Positions 1-10,965 are shown, counted from the stretch's first letter. The stretch: 64,000 bases of DNA from Ixodes scapularis (GCF_016920785.2 NW_024609846.1:120617473-120681472); one strand, 5' to 3'. A program made the numbers and translations. Notes: generated by a model not told the origin, from the letters alone.

Positions 1-378
1 CATAGCAACGAACCGAGCTGGCTCGGTTCCTTTAGCAACCGAGTGAATACTCGTCACTTGACTTCAAAAGAGCCGTGATGTCACCGGTAAGATGGCAGCG
101 CCCAGAGCTGGTGGATACGAGTTTGTTCGGTGTGCTGTAGTCGTAATGTACCGCTGCTTGCCGACGATTTCGGACTTCTTCGTGCTCTCTGACGCAGGTA
201 TAACGTGAAGATCTGAAAGAATGTGACTTTATACCTTTTCTGTGCAAGAACGCTCTGGATATTAGCACCTGTGCGACAGTATCAGTCATATCGCCGTAGC
301 GGTGCTCGGATTCCTGGATGTGTTCGAGGACCGATAAGACATTTTGCATGCAATTTTCGTATAGTCCTAGCCTTGTTT
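1..378. other. Unassigned sequence with one open frame on minus strand (32-424)
   Basis: A 130-codon minus-strand frame runs from 424 to 32. I do not recognise its product and see no domain signature. Its upstream end lies inside a duplicated block (379-745), so it is probably a chance frame or a remnant of an old repeat. Nothing else is recognisable here. Confidence 0.3.
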
Positions 379-745
379 GAACGTTGGAATGTCTGAGAAT
401 CAATGCAAATTGTATGCGGCGCATGTTGGACCTTGGGGGAGTTGTTTCAGCCCCAGGGAACCGCGTAATCTCAAACTTTTAGCGAGGAAGCTCACGCGAT
501 CTTTACGTTTTGTACTAATCAACAATCTTACGATGTAGCTTTTAGGATAACATTTTCGCATTTTTTTGCTTCCTTTGAATGTTTGAATTTCTGAGAGTCG
601 AAACGAAAGGTGTACGTCGTGTGTAGGGCCTAGGGGAAGTTGTTTCAGCCCTGGGTCACCGAATAATCACAGCAACTTTAAGGGAGGAAGCGCCAGCGAC
701 CTTTAACCTTTTGTACTAGTCGACGATTTTACGAATCGACAGTTT
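379..745. repeat. Diverged direct duplication, two copies of about 165 bp
   Basis: The block at about 379-541 is repeated in the same orientation at about 577-745. Shared landmarks in the same order are GTTGTTTCAGCCC, a GAGGAAGC segment and TTTTGTACTA followed by CGA/CAA and TTACGA. The copies are about 75-80 percent alike by eye, so the duplication is old. It probably comes from a dispersed repeat that I cannot name. Confidence 0.6.
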
Positions 746-1279
746 TGAAGACTTTGATAAACGTACTTGCGTTGCAATAGCTTGCGTTTGATCTCAGTAT
801 TTTTTTTTTCAAGTGACAAGCTGGCATTTGTTCAAATGGCGTATATGAAATGACCTGCTCTATAAGAATACATCAACACAAACTATTAAATTTATATGCT
901 CAGAGGTGTGTTCGTCTTTGTAATTAACAAGTCACAGACAATTATTTTTTACGAGTGTAATATTTATTTTCTGCGGCTGGGCCCGTTTTGCACTCATTAA
1001 TGTCCTTGTGCTATGATGCTATCATCATGTGTGTATGGTTCTAAATATCCTCTTTGCAATGCCTACAAAAGCCAAAATGACGTCAACCGACCCCACTGCG
1101 TCACTCGGACGTATTCGTTCGTCAACAATCAATTCTTCGATGAATATTTGAATTCGCGTTCGTGGCCAATGAGTGCACATGAGTGCACTTGCGAATGATA
1201 AGTTCTATGGTGTGCTTAAAAAGCACGGTGGAAGCTTGGGGTCATCGCACCGGTGCCCTAGCATGTCACGACCGCGTGA
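746..1279. other. No recognisable feature
   Basis: AT-rich sequence with short T runs (for example near 801). The small open frames are too short and featureless to call. I see no repeat partner elsewhere in the window. Confidence 0.4.
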
Positions 1280-1466
1280 CCGCTCATTCACACTGGAAAC
1301 GGATCCGCGTTCGCAAAGCGGTTGCGAACGCGGTTGTATAAAGATCCAGTACAATTGCACGCGTACTCGATGACATCGAATGCGCGTGCAACTGTACTGG
1401 ATCCTTATACAACCGCGTTCGCAAACGCTTTGGGAACGCGGATCCGCTTCCAGTGTGAATGAGCGG
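1280..1466. mobile_element. Foldback MITE with about 90-bp arms and 3-bp TGA duplication
   Basis: The left arm starts CCGCTCATTCACACTGG at 1280. The right arm ends with its reverse complement at 1466. The arms match at roughly 90 percent and are separated by only a few bases around 1372-1378. TGA flanks both ends (1277-1279 and 1467-1469). A 3-bp duplication and a TTCACAC-type end would suit a PIF/Harbinger-like nonautonomous element, but TGA is not the usual TAA/TTA target, so the superfamily is uncertain. The structure itself is clear. Confidence 0.75.
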
Positions 1467-2988
1467 TGATTCCACTGTTCTCTTTTGAGTTGCGGATTAA
1501 AGCTAAGGAAGAAGAAGTTAAAGAATCATTTCATGGCCCCTTTAGCACGGGTATGCGTGCTACACCAGATAAAAATATTGACATTTTGCATGCCGGTAAA
1601 CTTCCGGATGACCACTTGGCCTGTCGGCAAGAACACCTCATATCCGGCGTCCGTCTCTTTTGATGACGTTAACAATCCTCCGTAGACCACCGTGCTGTCC
1701 TTCCTGGTTTAACCCCGTCGACAGTTCATTGCCCAAAATGAGGGTGATACCGTCGTCAACGTCGCTCCTCGCCAGTCGGTGAGATAATCTCATCTTGAAT
1801 GAATGATTGGGTCTTGAAGTATGGTGCTGAGCATACATTCTCTTGCTATGGGGCAGTCGAGCAGCAGTCATGTCCCAAAGCAATCGTCCTGTCATGGCCG
1901 GCATAATCGGATTTTGTTCCATAGGAGCGAAGTCCGAAAGTACAAGAACGGTACGTTCGTCCCACGAAGCGGCCGCCATCCCGGCGGCGCGGAAAACCAC
2001 TCGCCTTGTCCGTGCACGCTGCAAATCGTCTCATTTCACAGAAGAATCAGGCACCGCTCCTCCAGAGGCCCGTGCCGTACCGCCATGCAAAGCGTCTTTT
2101 AGGTCTTTTACCACTTTTCAATTAACGAATGGAGATATCAACTAGATAAAGGTTGCCGCCCGTTGTCGCTAGCAGTACGGTTACCATAGAAACCTCCCAG
2201 GCCCAAAATGGAGATCACTATAGGCGCTTCTGACGTCGTGCATCTAGATAATTTTGCGTCGTGTCGCTACTCTGGCAGCTACGCTGCCATATAGAGTGGC
2301 TCTAGGTACTACCAGGGTGGCATCACCCTAAACAGAAGGACATTGAGGCACCCTAGGTATTACAAGCCTCTTGAACAAGAGCATGAATAGTGTTATTAAA
2401 TAAGCTACGCTTCAGAGTAGCCACGCTTGGCCTTAGTATGGCTTAAAATTATGGTTGCCAGTTATTTGAAGCTTTATCTGAAATCACAAGAAACGCTTTT
2501 CCGTCCCCCACTTTAAACAGTTTGCGACAAAGCAAAGCAACATTACATGAGCTTCCTAACACCGAATCTAATGCTGACGATGTCGCACTTTTGAATCATG
2601 ACGATCGGCAGTTGCGCCTGCTCTGCACAAGCACCAAAATGGCGGCGTTCACAACACGGTCGGGGAAGAGAGTGCCGATACTCTAAGCGCAGCTCATTTA
2701 TTGGCTCTAGTTGCCGCGAAACTCCTTTTCCCTGACTGAAACTGAAAGTAAATATGAATAATACACCATTATTATAGCTTATTTAGTTATAACCAAATAC
2801 ACATAATGAGAGGAGGAAGCGGGCGGTTAGGAGAAACGCGGGTTTTATACGCGACCGTTCTAACCGTCTCAAAAGAGAGAACGCACGAGCTTGCGCTGGT
2901 TTAGAAAAAAAGGCATCCAAAGAAAAGAGGCGGCACACTGTGTTCTTTGTTATTATGCGTCTAATTGCAAATTGTTGTGTGTATGTTT
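1467..2988. other. No recognisable gene or repeat
   Basis: Several short frames occur on both strands (for example 1638-2024 minus). None shows a domain, and they overlap one another in the same GC-rich patch, which suggests chance. No hairpin or partner repeat was found by eye. Confidence 0.35.
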
Positions 2989-3243
2989 ATTCAGCCGGAA
3001 GTTAGTCTGCCTTAGTGGGCGTCTGGTGTCTCAGCTGTAGATGAGCATTTTAGCCAGTGCGGTACAACCGAAAACCTGAGGTCTTCAACGTGCGCCACGC
3101 AGTAGTGATGCACGACCGCACGCCGGTACGATGCTCTTCCAGATCGAAACGGGCAGGGGCGGGGTGGGTTCTGCAGCGCGAGCTTTCGCCCCCAGTGCTC
3201 CGAGCTGGTGTGCGCTAGACCATGCACTCGGCAACCAACCCCC
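2989..3243 (-). mobile_element. tRNA-derived SINE copy 1 (Ruka-like)
   Basis: This sequence is shared in the same orientation with 6968-7239 and 36412-36650. The best conserved body is around 3070-3170, with CACGCAGTAGTGATGCACGA and ACCGCACGCCGGTACGATGC. The minus strand would be the sense strand, with the tRNA-like head at the high-coordinate end, as in the better copy at 6968-7239. In this copy the head has lost a recognisable B box. The similarity to the published tick SINE Ruka is from memory. Confidence 0.7.
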
Positions 3244-3492
3244 CCCTTGTGCGTCTAATTTATATACAGGTATAAGTATTTCAAGATCGACAATGGACGT
3301 CGATCGTCTCGAGGTAATGTAATGTAATAACATTATATAAATTCTAAACTGGTTGAAGGACTGAACGACTTAATTTTTCAATTCTTGGATTGTAATGTGG
3401 CGGTAGCCCATTGTACTTACTGTTGATGAAGAGCAATATGAGGTGACGAGGTAATGATTAAATGATGAGGCTCTATAAGGACGACGACATTA

Positions 3493-4018
3493 ATGGGTGT
3501 TGAACCACAACGTACAGTGCCAGACTTGTTTCAAGTATCGTGTACCCAAAGACTTTCTTCACCCGCAACAGTATATGGTAGAATAAATGAGGATGTTGCT
3601 TTACAACTGTACGTGGAACAGGAAAAGTGCACTGTGCAGAAGCGCGGCTTATTCGTTAATATGAGGGACGGATTTCTAGCAGCATTCCCTGATTGACTAC
3701 TTGGAACAAATGGCCTCGTTGACGTAAAGTGTCCCCGTTCCAAAAGATTCTTGAAGCATACTTAAACCGCAAAGGAGTATGAGGCGAAAAATAAGAAAAA
3801 GGAGTCTGGTGTGAAAGGTCCAGATCACCACCGTAGCTTCTACTATCAAATACAAGGGCAGTTACACAATACACAAAGAAAGGTTTGTGATTTAGTTATA
3901 TTTACACTTAAGGGCATTGATATCCAACCTATTCAGAGAGATGACACCTCCTGGTCAACCAACATAGAGCCTTTTCTACTCAAGTTTTACATGGAAGGCC
4001 AGACTTCCGCTGAAATTC
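3493..4018 (+). pseudogene. YqaJ-like (PD-(D/E)XK) nuclease pseudogene
   Basis: Reading the plus strand in one frame gives a protein like the YqaJ-type recombinase/exonuclease proteins common in chelicerate and cnidarian repeats. It shows a GLFVN motif, then VDVKCP (the acidic-x-K part of the nuclease core) and YYQIQGQLH followed by CDLVIFT, the conserved downstream block. In-frame stops at 3694-3696 (TGA) and about 3763-3765 (TAA) break it, and no N-terminal part or clean start is present. It ends near 4018, where an oppositely oriented integrase fragment begins. Host relatives are usually multicopy and probably carried by mobile DNA. The family assignment is by motif only. Confidence 0.6.
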
Positions 4019-4555
4019 CTCACGTAGGCGAGTTGTCCGACCGAATAAACTGCCATTACTCCCGATGTGGGTATCTTTCGATCTTTGTTCGTAAGCGATA
4101 GTGTCATGAGATCGAGGGGTGTGGCTATTCTTCCGCCGAATATTGGTTCGGCGGGTTTTTTTCCGTGTAAGATGAGACCGACGCGTGCTGCCGGAACAAG
4201 AACCTGGCGATTCTTCACTGAACTGCTTCTTCCGTAAGCTTCAAAAGGGATTTTTTTTTTTTCGTTTCGCACACCATCTGTTCTGCTTGCCCGTTAGTTG
4301 CAGGATGGTATGGTGCACTAATGTGATGCCTGATGCCGTTTTTTTTTTTTTTTTCTTCAAAAACTTGTTTATTTTATTTGAAGCAAGATTTGGCGCGTTA
4401 TCAGAGAAAAGTATTTTCGGTAGGGCAAAAGTAGGTAAAAGAGACCGTAGAACGTCAATGACGTGTTTGGACGTCGTGGCAGACATCGTGTAAACTTCCA
4501 GCCACTTAGAGTACGCATCGTACATGACTCCGCAGATGTGGATACGTTTCGCCAC
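3976..4555 (-). pseudogene. Ty3/gypsy integrase fragment
   Basis: Read on the minus strand from 4555 down, the frame shows the integrase core: DAYSKWLEV with the first catalytic Asp, then SDNAPN with the second. After a frameshift near the A-rich tract (4339-4354 on the plus strand) comes a NGQAE segment carrying the catalytic Glu. A further shift leads to the C-terminal part with a YVRNF motif near 4030. There is no RT, RNase H or LTR next to it, so this is an isolated decayed fragment, and it differs from the two longer gypsy elements in this window. Confidence 0.75.
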
Positions 4556-5513
4556 CCACCGACTGAATAGCGGATCGTTTTCAGTTACTGTTCGAGTCTT
4601 TCCACAAAGTTAGCCCAGGTGCCAGGACTTTTGTCGAAAGCGGTAAGTGTTCGAAACGTCGACAACGTCGGTAGCCACGTGTGGTGCTTGAAACTGGACA
4701 CTTACCAATCGCTGAAAAGAAACTTGCTTGTTCGTCTGCCATGAGTCGTCCGATATCCCGTCATCACCACAACACCATTTCCCGACAAAACTGGTCTTCA
4801 TTGTCCGCATGTCCATGGTTAGCAATCACGTCAACTTATAAATTCCCGAATGAACGCAGTTCATTCATAGCGTCTTCATTGCAAATAAACGTCTTCCTAT
4901 TTCTTCTTATGGTTTCCCTAAGCTGTACTTACAACATAATGTGTGTCGGTACTTCCGAAAATATTGCAACGGCGTTTGTTTTCCGGGAACTATAATGTAA
5001 CAACCTTTACAACATCTTCCGGACCCCAAGAAACACAATATTTCGTGACGTTATTTTAATCGCCATTAAAATGGTGAGGTAATTACCGTAAATCGCGAAG
5101 CAGTTTACTTGACGTTCGCTTCCATTGGTGTCTTGGAAGATTGAGTCTACTGAGCGTGCATTCCTGCAGAAGAAATTTTCATTGATAGAATATTAACACG
5201 TCAATCAACATTTGATTCCTTCTTGGCAAGATTTATTGCGAAAGCCCGTTACAACTGCGGAACCGCATGTCCCTATACCAGAAAACAATTTATACCCAGC
5301 CTGAAATTCTCGCATACATCCGTTTGCTGGGACACGCTACTTGAGCTAGCTGAGCACAGCTGGCAGCGGCGCGAGCAAGGCCACGAGGGGAACGTGATGG
5401 TGCTCGAGCCATCCCACTGTGAACCAATGTTTCGGCCACCCCACGGGTGCGTGTCGCCATCTATTGGTTGAACTAACGCCTTGTTCAAGATGGCTGACGT
5501 GGGACCGCAGCCT
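4556..5513. other. No recognisable feature
   Basis: This stretch lies between the integrase fragment and the hAT-type element. The short frames here have no recognisable motifs. Sequence upstream of the integrase core does not read as RNase H or as the zinc-binding integrase N-terminus. Confidence 0.35.
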
Positions 5514-6495
5514 TAAACCGATAAAAACCGATAAAAGTACGCCAAATTCATTTTCAAAAATTCGGTTTTAACCGAAAAAGGTCAGTTTGTAGGTTCGTTA
5601 TTTTCGACTTAAACCAATAAAAACCGATAAAAGTATGTCAAATTCATTTTCTAAAATTCAGTTTTAACCGGAAAAGGTCACTTTGACCTTCCAGTTGTAC
5701 CGCAGAGCCACGGCGAAAAAGTGGAACGACAGTGCCGACCGAAACGTGTCCGAATGTATGGGATACACGGATGCCATCATGACGTTATGGTTTAATGTGC
5801 GCATCATCGATCGGAACTTGAAGTCCGAAATGCCCCATGACTTCGCCATGTACGAGCCTGTTTTCAAACTCGTTGTAAGGAAGACTGGATGCAAGCTCTG
5901 CATGTTGTGCTGTGCTTCAAAACGTCGCACCGTGTCTCTTTTGGCGGTCACAACTGGTTGATTGGCCGATTTTCGCTCAGGCAGCGCTTCATCTCCTCAG
6001 CCCGCCAGTGTCCAGTGTTAGCGTTAAGAGGTCATTCTCGAAGCTCACGGTCATATTAACAAAGAAGAAAAAGTGCGGATCAACGAAGAAAACCTGGGAA
6101 AGTACATGTGTGTCTACTATAATAAGATCACGTAATCCCGATGTACAGAAAGTAAAGTTCCATGTGTTTTGGGCATAGGGTTCATATCTGACTTGTTTGT
6201 ACTTCCGTCTTTTTTTGTTGTTTCTTTTAGAGTTGCACACATTTGCCAAATAAAGTATCGATTTCTTTTTCAATTTATCTGTGCAGTTATTCTTTGAGTG
6301 ATCACAAATATCAAAGCTAAAAGGATCGTCTGATCCGGTGTCCGTTAGTGTTTATTTTAATTCACCGAAAGAAGCCGATAAACTTTTTTGGGCATAAATA
6401 TACACCGAAAAAAAACGAAAATTTAATTTTAAAATAAACACCGAAAAAAGTACGCCGAATTTTGAAATAATAGAAACCGAAAACGCGGAACCCTA
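5514..6495 (+). mobile_element. Decayed hAT-type transposon, right end preserved
   Basis: The right end reads CCGAAAACGCGGAACCCTA and stops at 6495. Its reverse complement, TAGGGTTCCGCGTTTTCGG, matches the left ends of the elements at 57749 and 58484. Subterminal sequence on both sides is rich in 'AACCGATAAAA' and 'CACCGAAAAAA' words. On the left a block of about 95 bp is duplicated (about 5514-5580 and 5609-5681). No matching left terminus or target duplication was found, so the left end is probably lost. A hAT-type C-terminal transposase fragment lies inside. Confidence 0.65.
5912..6178 (+). pseudogene. hAT transposase C-terminal (dimerisation) fragment
   Basis: The frame contains WPIFAQAALHLLSPPVSSVS followed by KRSFSKL. 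This corresponds to the conserved hAT C-terminal dimerisation segment, whose usual form is P-x-S-S-x-x-x-E-R-x-F-S; here the Glu before Arg is Lys. It lies about 300 bp from the right terminus of the element, as expected for a plus-strand hAT gene. The frame upstream (5683-5961) overlaps it in another phase, suggesting a frameshift near 5915. The DDE catalytic part is not present. The ATG at 5912 is not a real start. Confidence 0.65.
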
Positions 6496-6967
6496 GTTAT
6501 AGGCCTTCCACTTATCGGCGTTCGTGTCCGGGGTCCCTGATGAAGATTATTCCTGCTGCATCTGCCATTTGCTTATGTTTTCGATAAGTTCGCCTCTCTG
6601 TTCTTCCACCGTGACCACGGTGGAAGAAGAGAGAGGCGTCTGAACGGGCACCGCCTCACTACTAGGCATATGTATCGAAGGTTCGTTCCCATTTATGACA
6701 AACGACGTGAGATGGCGCAGCCTGACACGTCCACACAGAGTCGTATAGTTTGTGCCCACATATAGGGGCTTTATGCTTACACGCTTTCAAGGCCTCGAGG
6801 CGCGCGACCGCGCTTGGGCGACCGGCCTTCGGACGCCACACGCAGAGCGAAAGGTGAACATAGGGTGCCTTCATGTGCAGTTGAACATAACAGTGCACAA
6901 AGAACAAAGACAAATGAAAGGAACACACAAGACAAAAAAAAACCAGAACGAATTAGTCATTGGTTGT
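6496..6967. other. Unassigned stretch with a 48-bp hairpin
   Basis: Positions 6591-6638 form a near-perfect inverted repeat with 23-bp arms, one mismatch and a 2-nt loop. The left arm begins CGCCTCTCTGTTC. The rest shows no recognisable gene. Confidence 0.55.
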
Positions 6968-7239
6968 TTTATACAGCACGAGTTTAGTCTGCCAGTACAT
7001 GGCGACATCGTTACCCACTCTAGATGAGCAACTTATCAAATGCAGTACGACTGCTAGCCTGGGGTCTTTAACGTGCACCACGCAGTAGTGATGCACGATC
7101 GCACGCCGGTCCGATGCTCATCCAGATCGACACGGGCAGGTGTGGGGATTGAACCCAAAATCCCTGGGTTCTGCCGAGCAAGCTTTCCCTCCGCGTGATT
7201 CGAGCTGGTATGCGCTAGCCCACTCGGCCACCGATCCCG
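6968..7239 (-). mobile_element. tRNA-derived SINE copy 2 (best tRNA head)
   Basis: On the minus strand the element starts near 7239 with a tRNA-like head. An A-box-like TGGCCGAGTGG is followed about 60 nt later by the B box GGTTCAATCCC. The head resembles a class II tRNA (Ser/Leu type). The body carries the CACGCAGTAGTGATGCACGA core shared with copies 1 and 3. The 3' part near 6968-7040 is AT-rich. Ruka-like tick SINEs have this organisation. Confidence 0.8.
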
Positions 7240-7887
7240 TAACACACAAGACACGCAAGCGCTGACTTGAAAATGAAATGTAATACACAAAGAAAGAAAA
7301 AGATGAAAGCATCGAAAATACTCGCATTATAAGAGCGCCAGACACAGCTTTAATATGTGAACGTAAAGCCAAAACTGCACTGGCAGATATGGCCATAACC
7401 TTGTCCACATTGTCGACCTCACCAGTATTTAGCAAAAGAAGCGAAAAATCAGCCACATATCGATATACTTTTCTCAGTTGTGTCGTGCTGAGATTGTCTT
7501 TAATTGCACGATTCACACTTGCTAGAAAAATGTCACTAAGAACTCGTGCAACACACGATCTAATACACACACCAGATCGATGCAGAAAGAGGTGGTCTTT
7601 CCACCCAACAATCATAGAGCTGAGATAGAATTTCAAAAAATTTCAGGAACTGTTCTACGTGCCGCTGGAGTTTCTGAACAGCAAAGCATCGTAAAGCAGA
7701 GGGTAGAAAAGATCCCGAACATCAACACTGAAAGCGGTTTGGTTACAAAATTCATCTCTCTTCAAACCTTCGACTACGGCTTCCGAATTCCGTCGTCACT
7801 CTCTAGCTGAGGGGGAAAATGAAGTTAGTGTGAGTAGAAGCGATAGTTTGCCTGTCTACGACGGCAACGTCGTCTACGAGAAGAGAG
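7240..7887. other. Unassigned sequence
   Basis: Overlapping frames occur on both strands (7118-7636 minus, 7389-7628 plus). They largely mirror each other and show no domain. No repeat partner was seen. Confidence 0.3.
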
Positions 7888-8277
7888 ATGAGCTCCGGCG
7901 GGAGCAATTCGAAGGCATCTAATGGCCGGGTTTTTAAGCATGCAGATATGGGTTTCTTCAGACTACAAGGTTATTCTACCAAGGCTTATACTCGCACAAG
8001 TTATTTATTTCTACATGCCGACATCACCGCAAGGGCTTACAAGACAAGCGACTTCAAAGAAGCGATCTTTTCTGTAGTTCATCGGAAGGACGTCCTGGGC
8101 TTGGGCCCATACCAGATGGGCCGCGTGTGGATGCACTCTAAGAAAAAAGTTGGCTTCAAGGGACTAACGGCAGCATTTGGTCCTCTGAACTCCCAGCTGC
8201 TCCCCGAAAGGGCCATCTGGTTCGAGCTAGGTACCGTGCGCAAACGCTGGGGACTAACTGCGCTCGACTGGGACTAA
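7888..8277 (+). pseudogene. Possible LINE ORF1-like fragment
   Basis: The 129-codon frame contains VLGLGPYQMGRVWM. This is similar in layout to the start of the RNA-binding region of some arthropod LINE ORF1 proteins (fragments of the type 'G-x-x-Q-M-x-x-V-W'). No zinc knuckle follows, and after about codon 90 the sequence turns into GGGACTAAC-rich repeat DNA, so any gene is truncated. This is a weak call from pattern memory; a chance frame is possible. Confidence 0.3.
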
Positions 8278-8350
8278 CCGATAGGCGTGCTTGAAAAAGC
8301 AGCCATTAGTCCCCCTCAGACAGAGTGCATCTGTATGATTTAGTCCCCAA
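8150..8350. repeat. GGGACTAAC-containing repeat remnant
   Basis: The word GGGACTAAC, or its complement TTAGTCCC, occurs near 8158, 8251, 8269, 8307 and 8339. The same words build the 70-bp minisatellite at 11905-12590 and the segment after 12984. This is probably a fragment of the same repeat family. Confidence 0.5.
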
Positions 8351-8516
8351 AAGCAAACGGAATGTTCGCCAGGAGGACGGATGATATATCGCTTGTCTTG
8401 GGGATCGGCGAGAATCAGCCCAGCACGGCTGAAAGGGTTGACAAAACTCGGACGAAACTAACGAAGTTGTTTAATATGCCACGAACGTTCAGACTTTGCA
8501 TGGTAAAGCTTCGCGC

Positions 8517-9359
8517 TATAGGGTTGTGCGAATATTCGAAATTTCGAATGGTAGTTCCGAATAACACACTATTCGATATTCGCTTCGAGAAGAACTGCAC
8601 TATTCGCGTTTTTCAGTGTTGATTGCGGCCAGTTGGCCCCGTTGAGTGCGCTTCGTGCCAAGTACCGGTGCGCTGCGGAGAAGCAATACCCGCGGAAGCG
8701 AGCTTTGCGGGTGTTGCTTTTCCGCAGCGCATTAGTGCTTAGTAAGAAGCGCACTCAACGGGGTAACCCGCCGCGATAAACACTTGGAAAGTATGAATGT
8801 CGTAATTGCGTGCTTAGAAGTGAAGCAATGTTCAAGGGCGGGATGGTGCACCTGTATTTGAAAATAAATGAAAACTTCGTGAATGTGTATATCTAAATTG
8901 CAGTAAAAGTTTTAAAATTAAACTGTTATGCAAGAGTATACTATGTTAGGCAGAGATGCGCTTACAACCTGCGTTCATCATGCATGATTCTTTTTTTTTT
9001 CAACTCGAGATTAAAGAAAGAGTATTATATATAGCAAGATTCGCAAATTCACTCAATTGGGTATAGTTGGCCATCTCTACAGGATTCATTTTATGTCAAA
9101 TCCGTCGTTTACTTGCCATCCCAAGACAATCAGACCTTTTAAGATCACAACTCATAAATATAGATAGACTAAACTTAGCTTATAAATGAACAAGTGGAAC
9201 AACCTTCACAAGTTTAGCTGCGTTTTTGTCTAAGCATTATGTAATGGTAGTGAAAGGCGTGGAAAAACTTTTCGATATTCAAATCAAAAATATTCGGCCA
9301 AAACCACTGTTCGCTTCGAATTCGCTTCGAACTCAAAATCCACTATTCGCACAAGACTA
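8517..9359. mobile_element. hAT-type MITE with perfect 8-bp target duplication
   Basis: The left end is TATAGGGTTGTGCGAATA at 8517. The right end is the complement of TAGTCTTGTGCGAATA, ending at 9359. CTTCGCGC flanks both sides exactly (8509-8516 and 9360-9367). Subterminal regions are full of TTCGAAT words. No transposase frame is present, so it depends on a partner. A 127-bp foldback (8637-8763) sits inside it. Confidence 0.85.
8637..8763. mobile_element. Foldback element nested in the hAT MITE
   Basis: Arms of about 57 bp begin CCCCGTTGAGTGCGCTTC at 8637 and end with the complement at 8763, with a short loop around 8694-8706. Several mismatches separate the arms. No clear target duplication was seen, so it could also be internal structure of the host MITE. 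Confidence 0.6.
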
Positions 9360-9367
9360 CTTCGCGC

Positions 9368-10642
9368 GTTGGGCGAATGCGAGTTAACGAATGTGTTAAT
9401 TCTACTTCAACCACCTATCCCGTCAAAAATTGTCTGTTGACATTTTACAAGTTTCATTCGCGTAATTCGCCTTCACGCAAAAAAATTAGCATTTATCCAA
9501 ACGGAACACCTCCAAATATTGACACTTTTTTTCTCTTAAATGAAACTTAGGAGTTTTTAGAAGACGCGCTTTCAACACCGGAGTCTCGTAGACAGAATAA
9601 ATGGTCACTTCAATCGCTAAAACTGAGTTGCTGAGAACAGGTCGAGCCTCGTCTCTGCGTCTTCCCGTGACCAACCTTTCTGTGTAGTCCAATGTCGAAC
9701 TCAAAATCCGCAACGACACACTTGATGCACTGCACGTTCCACTTAAAAAGCACATTCAGGGGCAGTATCCAGACGCCTTCATGCCATCATTGTCGCTGTT
9801 TCAGACAACATTCCAGATGAACAACGAAAAACGAACCGCGCCAAGAACGTCACCCATGGCGACACCCTGCTAATACAAAACAAATGCGAACTAAAAAAAA
9901 GGCCCGCCGAGAAAACTGCAAAGAGAGAGACAAAGAAAAAAAAACTGTTTGCTTGTACGTCACTTGACCGGTGTGTGGAAAGAGTTTCGACCTTCTCCCG
10001 TCCTTGGGGAATTGGTGTGTCCGTGTGTCGTGTGTAGTGGGAGGGAAAAAAGAGATTTTCGGGTGCGCGCCCTTCCTCCTCCCACCAACCCCCTACCCCG
10101 CATTCTTTCTTGCGTCCTCACTCACGCAGAGGTTGGGCAGATGGGGCAGAGAGGGTCCGTCGGGAAAATGGGAGGGCGTCTTTGTTTGAAAAGAACCAGT
10201 TTTTAGTACAGCCTTCGTCAGAACTTAGAAGCTGAGTTCGACGTGGGCGCGTTGGAGAAGTTAGTGAAGTCGTCTCCGATCATTCCGGGATCTGGTTGGG
10301 ATTTGCGGTGCTGCAACACTGCACTTGGTCTGTTCTGAAGTCACAAGACAAGGAACTCGATTAAGGTATGTTGAAGTACTGCTGTTTATGGTATATTCAT
10401 TAACTGCGGCTTCAGAAAGTGTTTTATTTTGAGCGCGTTCTCTAGCTTCCAAAGCACGGGCAATGCTCTATTCTTTTTGGCACCATGGTTGCTGATTTTG
10501 TTATGCAGCACAGAGACCTGATATTCAATCATATCGAGCAAAACGCCAGTTCTATCGATAGATTTTTTTTGTGTGTGTGTTTTTTTTTTGTTTTTTTTTT
10601 TGTTTTTGTTTTACAGGCCCTGGCAGGATCGCTTAACCATAA
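9368..10642. other. No recognisable gene
   Basis: Short frames (9486-9755 minus, 9949-10206 plus) show no domain. T-rich low-complexity sequence lies at 10561-10612. No repeats with partners were seen. Confidence 0.35.
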
Positions 10643-10829
10643 AGGCCTGTTCACACATGCAGCAGAGAGCTACAAGCATAGCGCTGACCTAGTGCTAAGC
10701 GCGTGCTGACGCGAGCTTTTACCAGCTTTGTATCGCACCGTCAAAACTGTTGCTCATGGCAGACGAAAATCAGCTCACGACACGTGAGCAGCGCTACTTC
10801 AGCGCTTCGCTGCGTGTGAGAACCGGCCT
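10643..10829. mobile_element. PIF/Harbinger-type MITE, 187 bp, TAA duplication
   Basis: The left end AGGCCTGTTCACACATGCAG and the right end (complement AGGCCGGTTCTCACACGCAG) form an imperfect inverted repeat, with about 17 of 21 positions matching. TAA flanks both sides (10640-10642 and 10830-10832). GGCC..GTTC.CAC ends with a 3-bp TWA target are typical of PIF/Harbinger elements. There is no coding capacity. Confidence 0.8.
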
Positions 10830-10965
10830 TAATGGAGGCATTTATTCGATTGTACAGACTTTCGCGTTGATGGCCGGAGCTCGTTCCGTCACTTTGAAGC
10901 ATAGTTTGAGCACGCACACGCTGGGTCTGTAATTCGGAGCGAAAGGTCTACTAAAAATATAATAT

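Noticed and set aside
1638..2024. Minus-strand 128-codon frame
   Set aside because: Overlaps frames of similar length on the other strand; no domain, no codon signal, GC-rich patch.
7118..7636. Minus-strand 172-codon frame partly inside SINE copy 2
   Set aside because: Its C-terminal part is SINE sequence and its N-terminal part has no recognisable domain.
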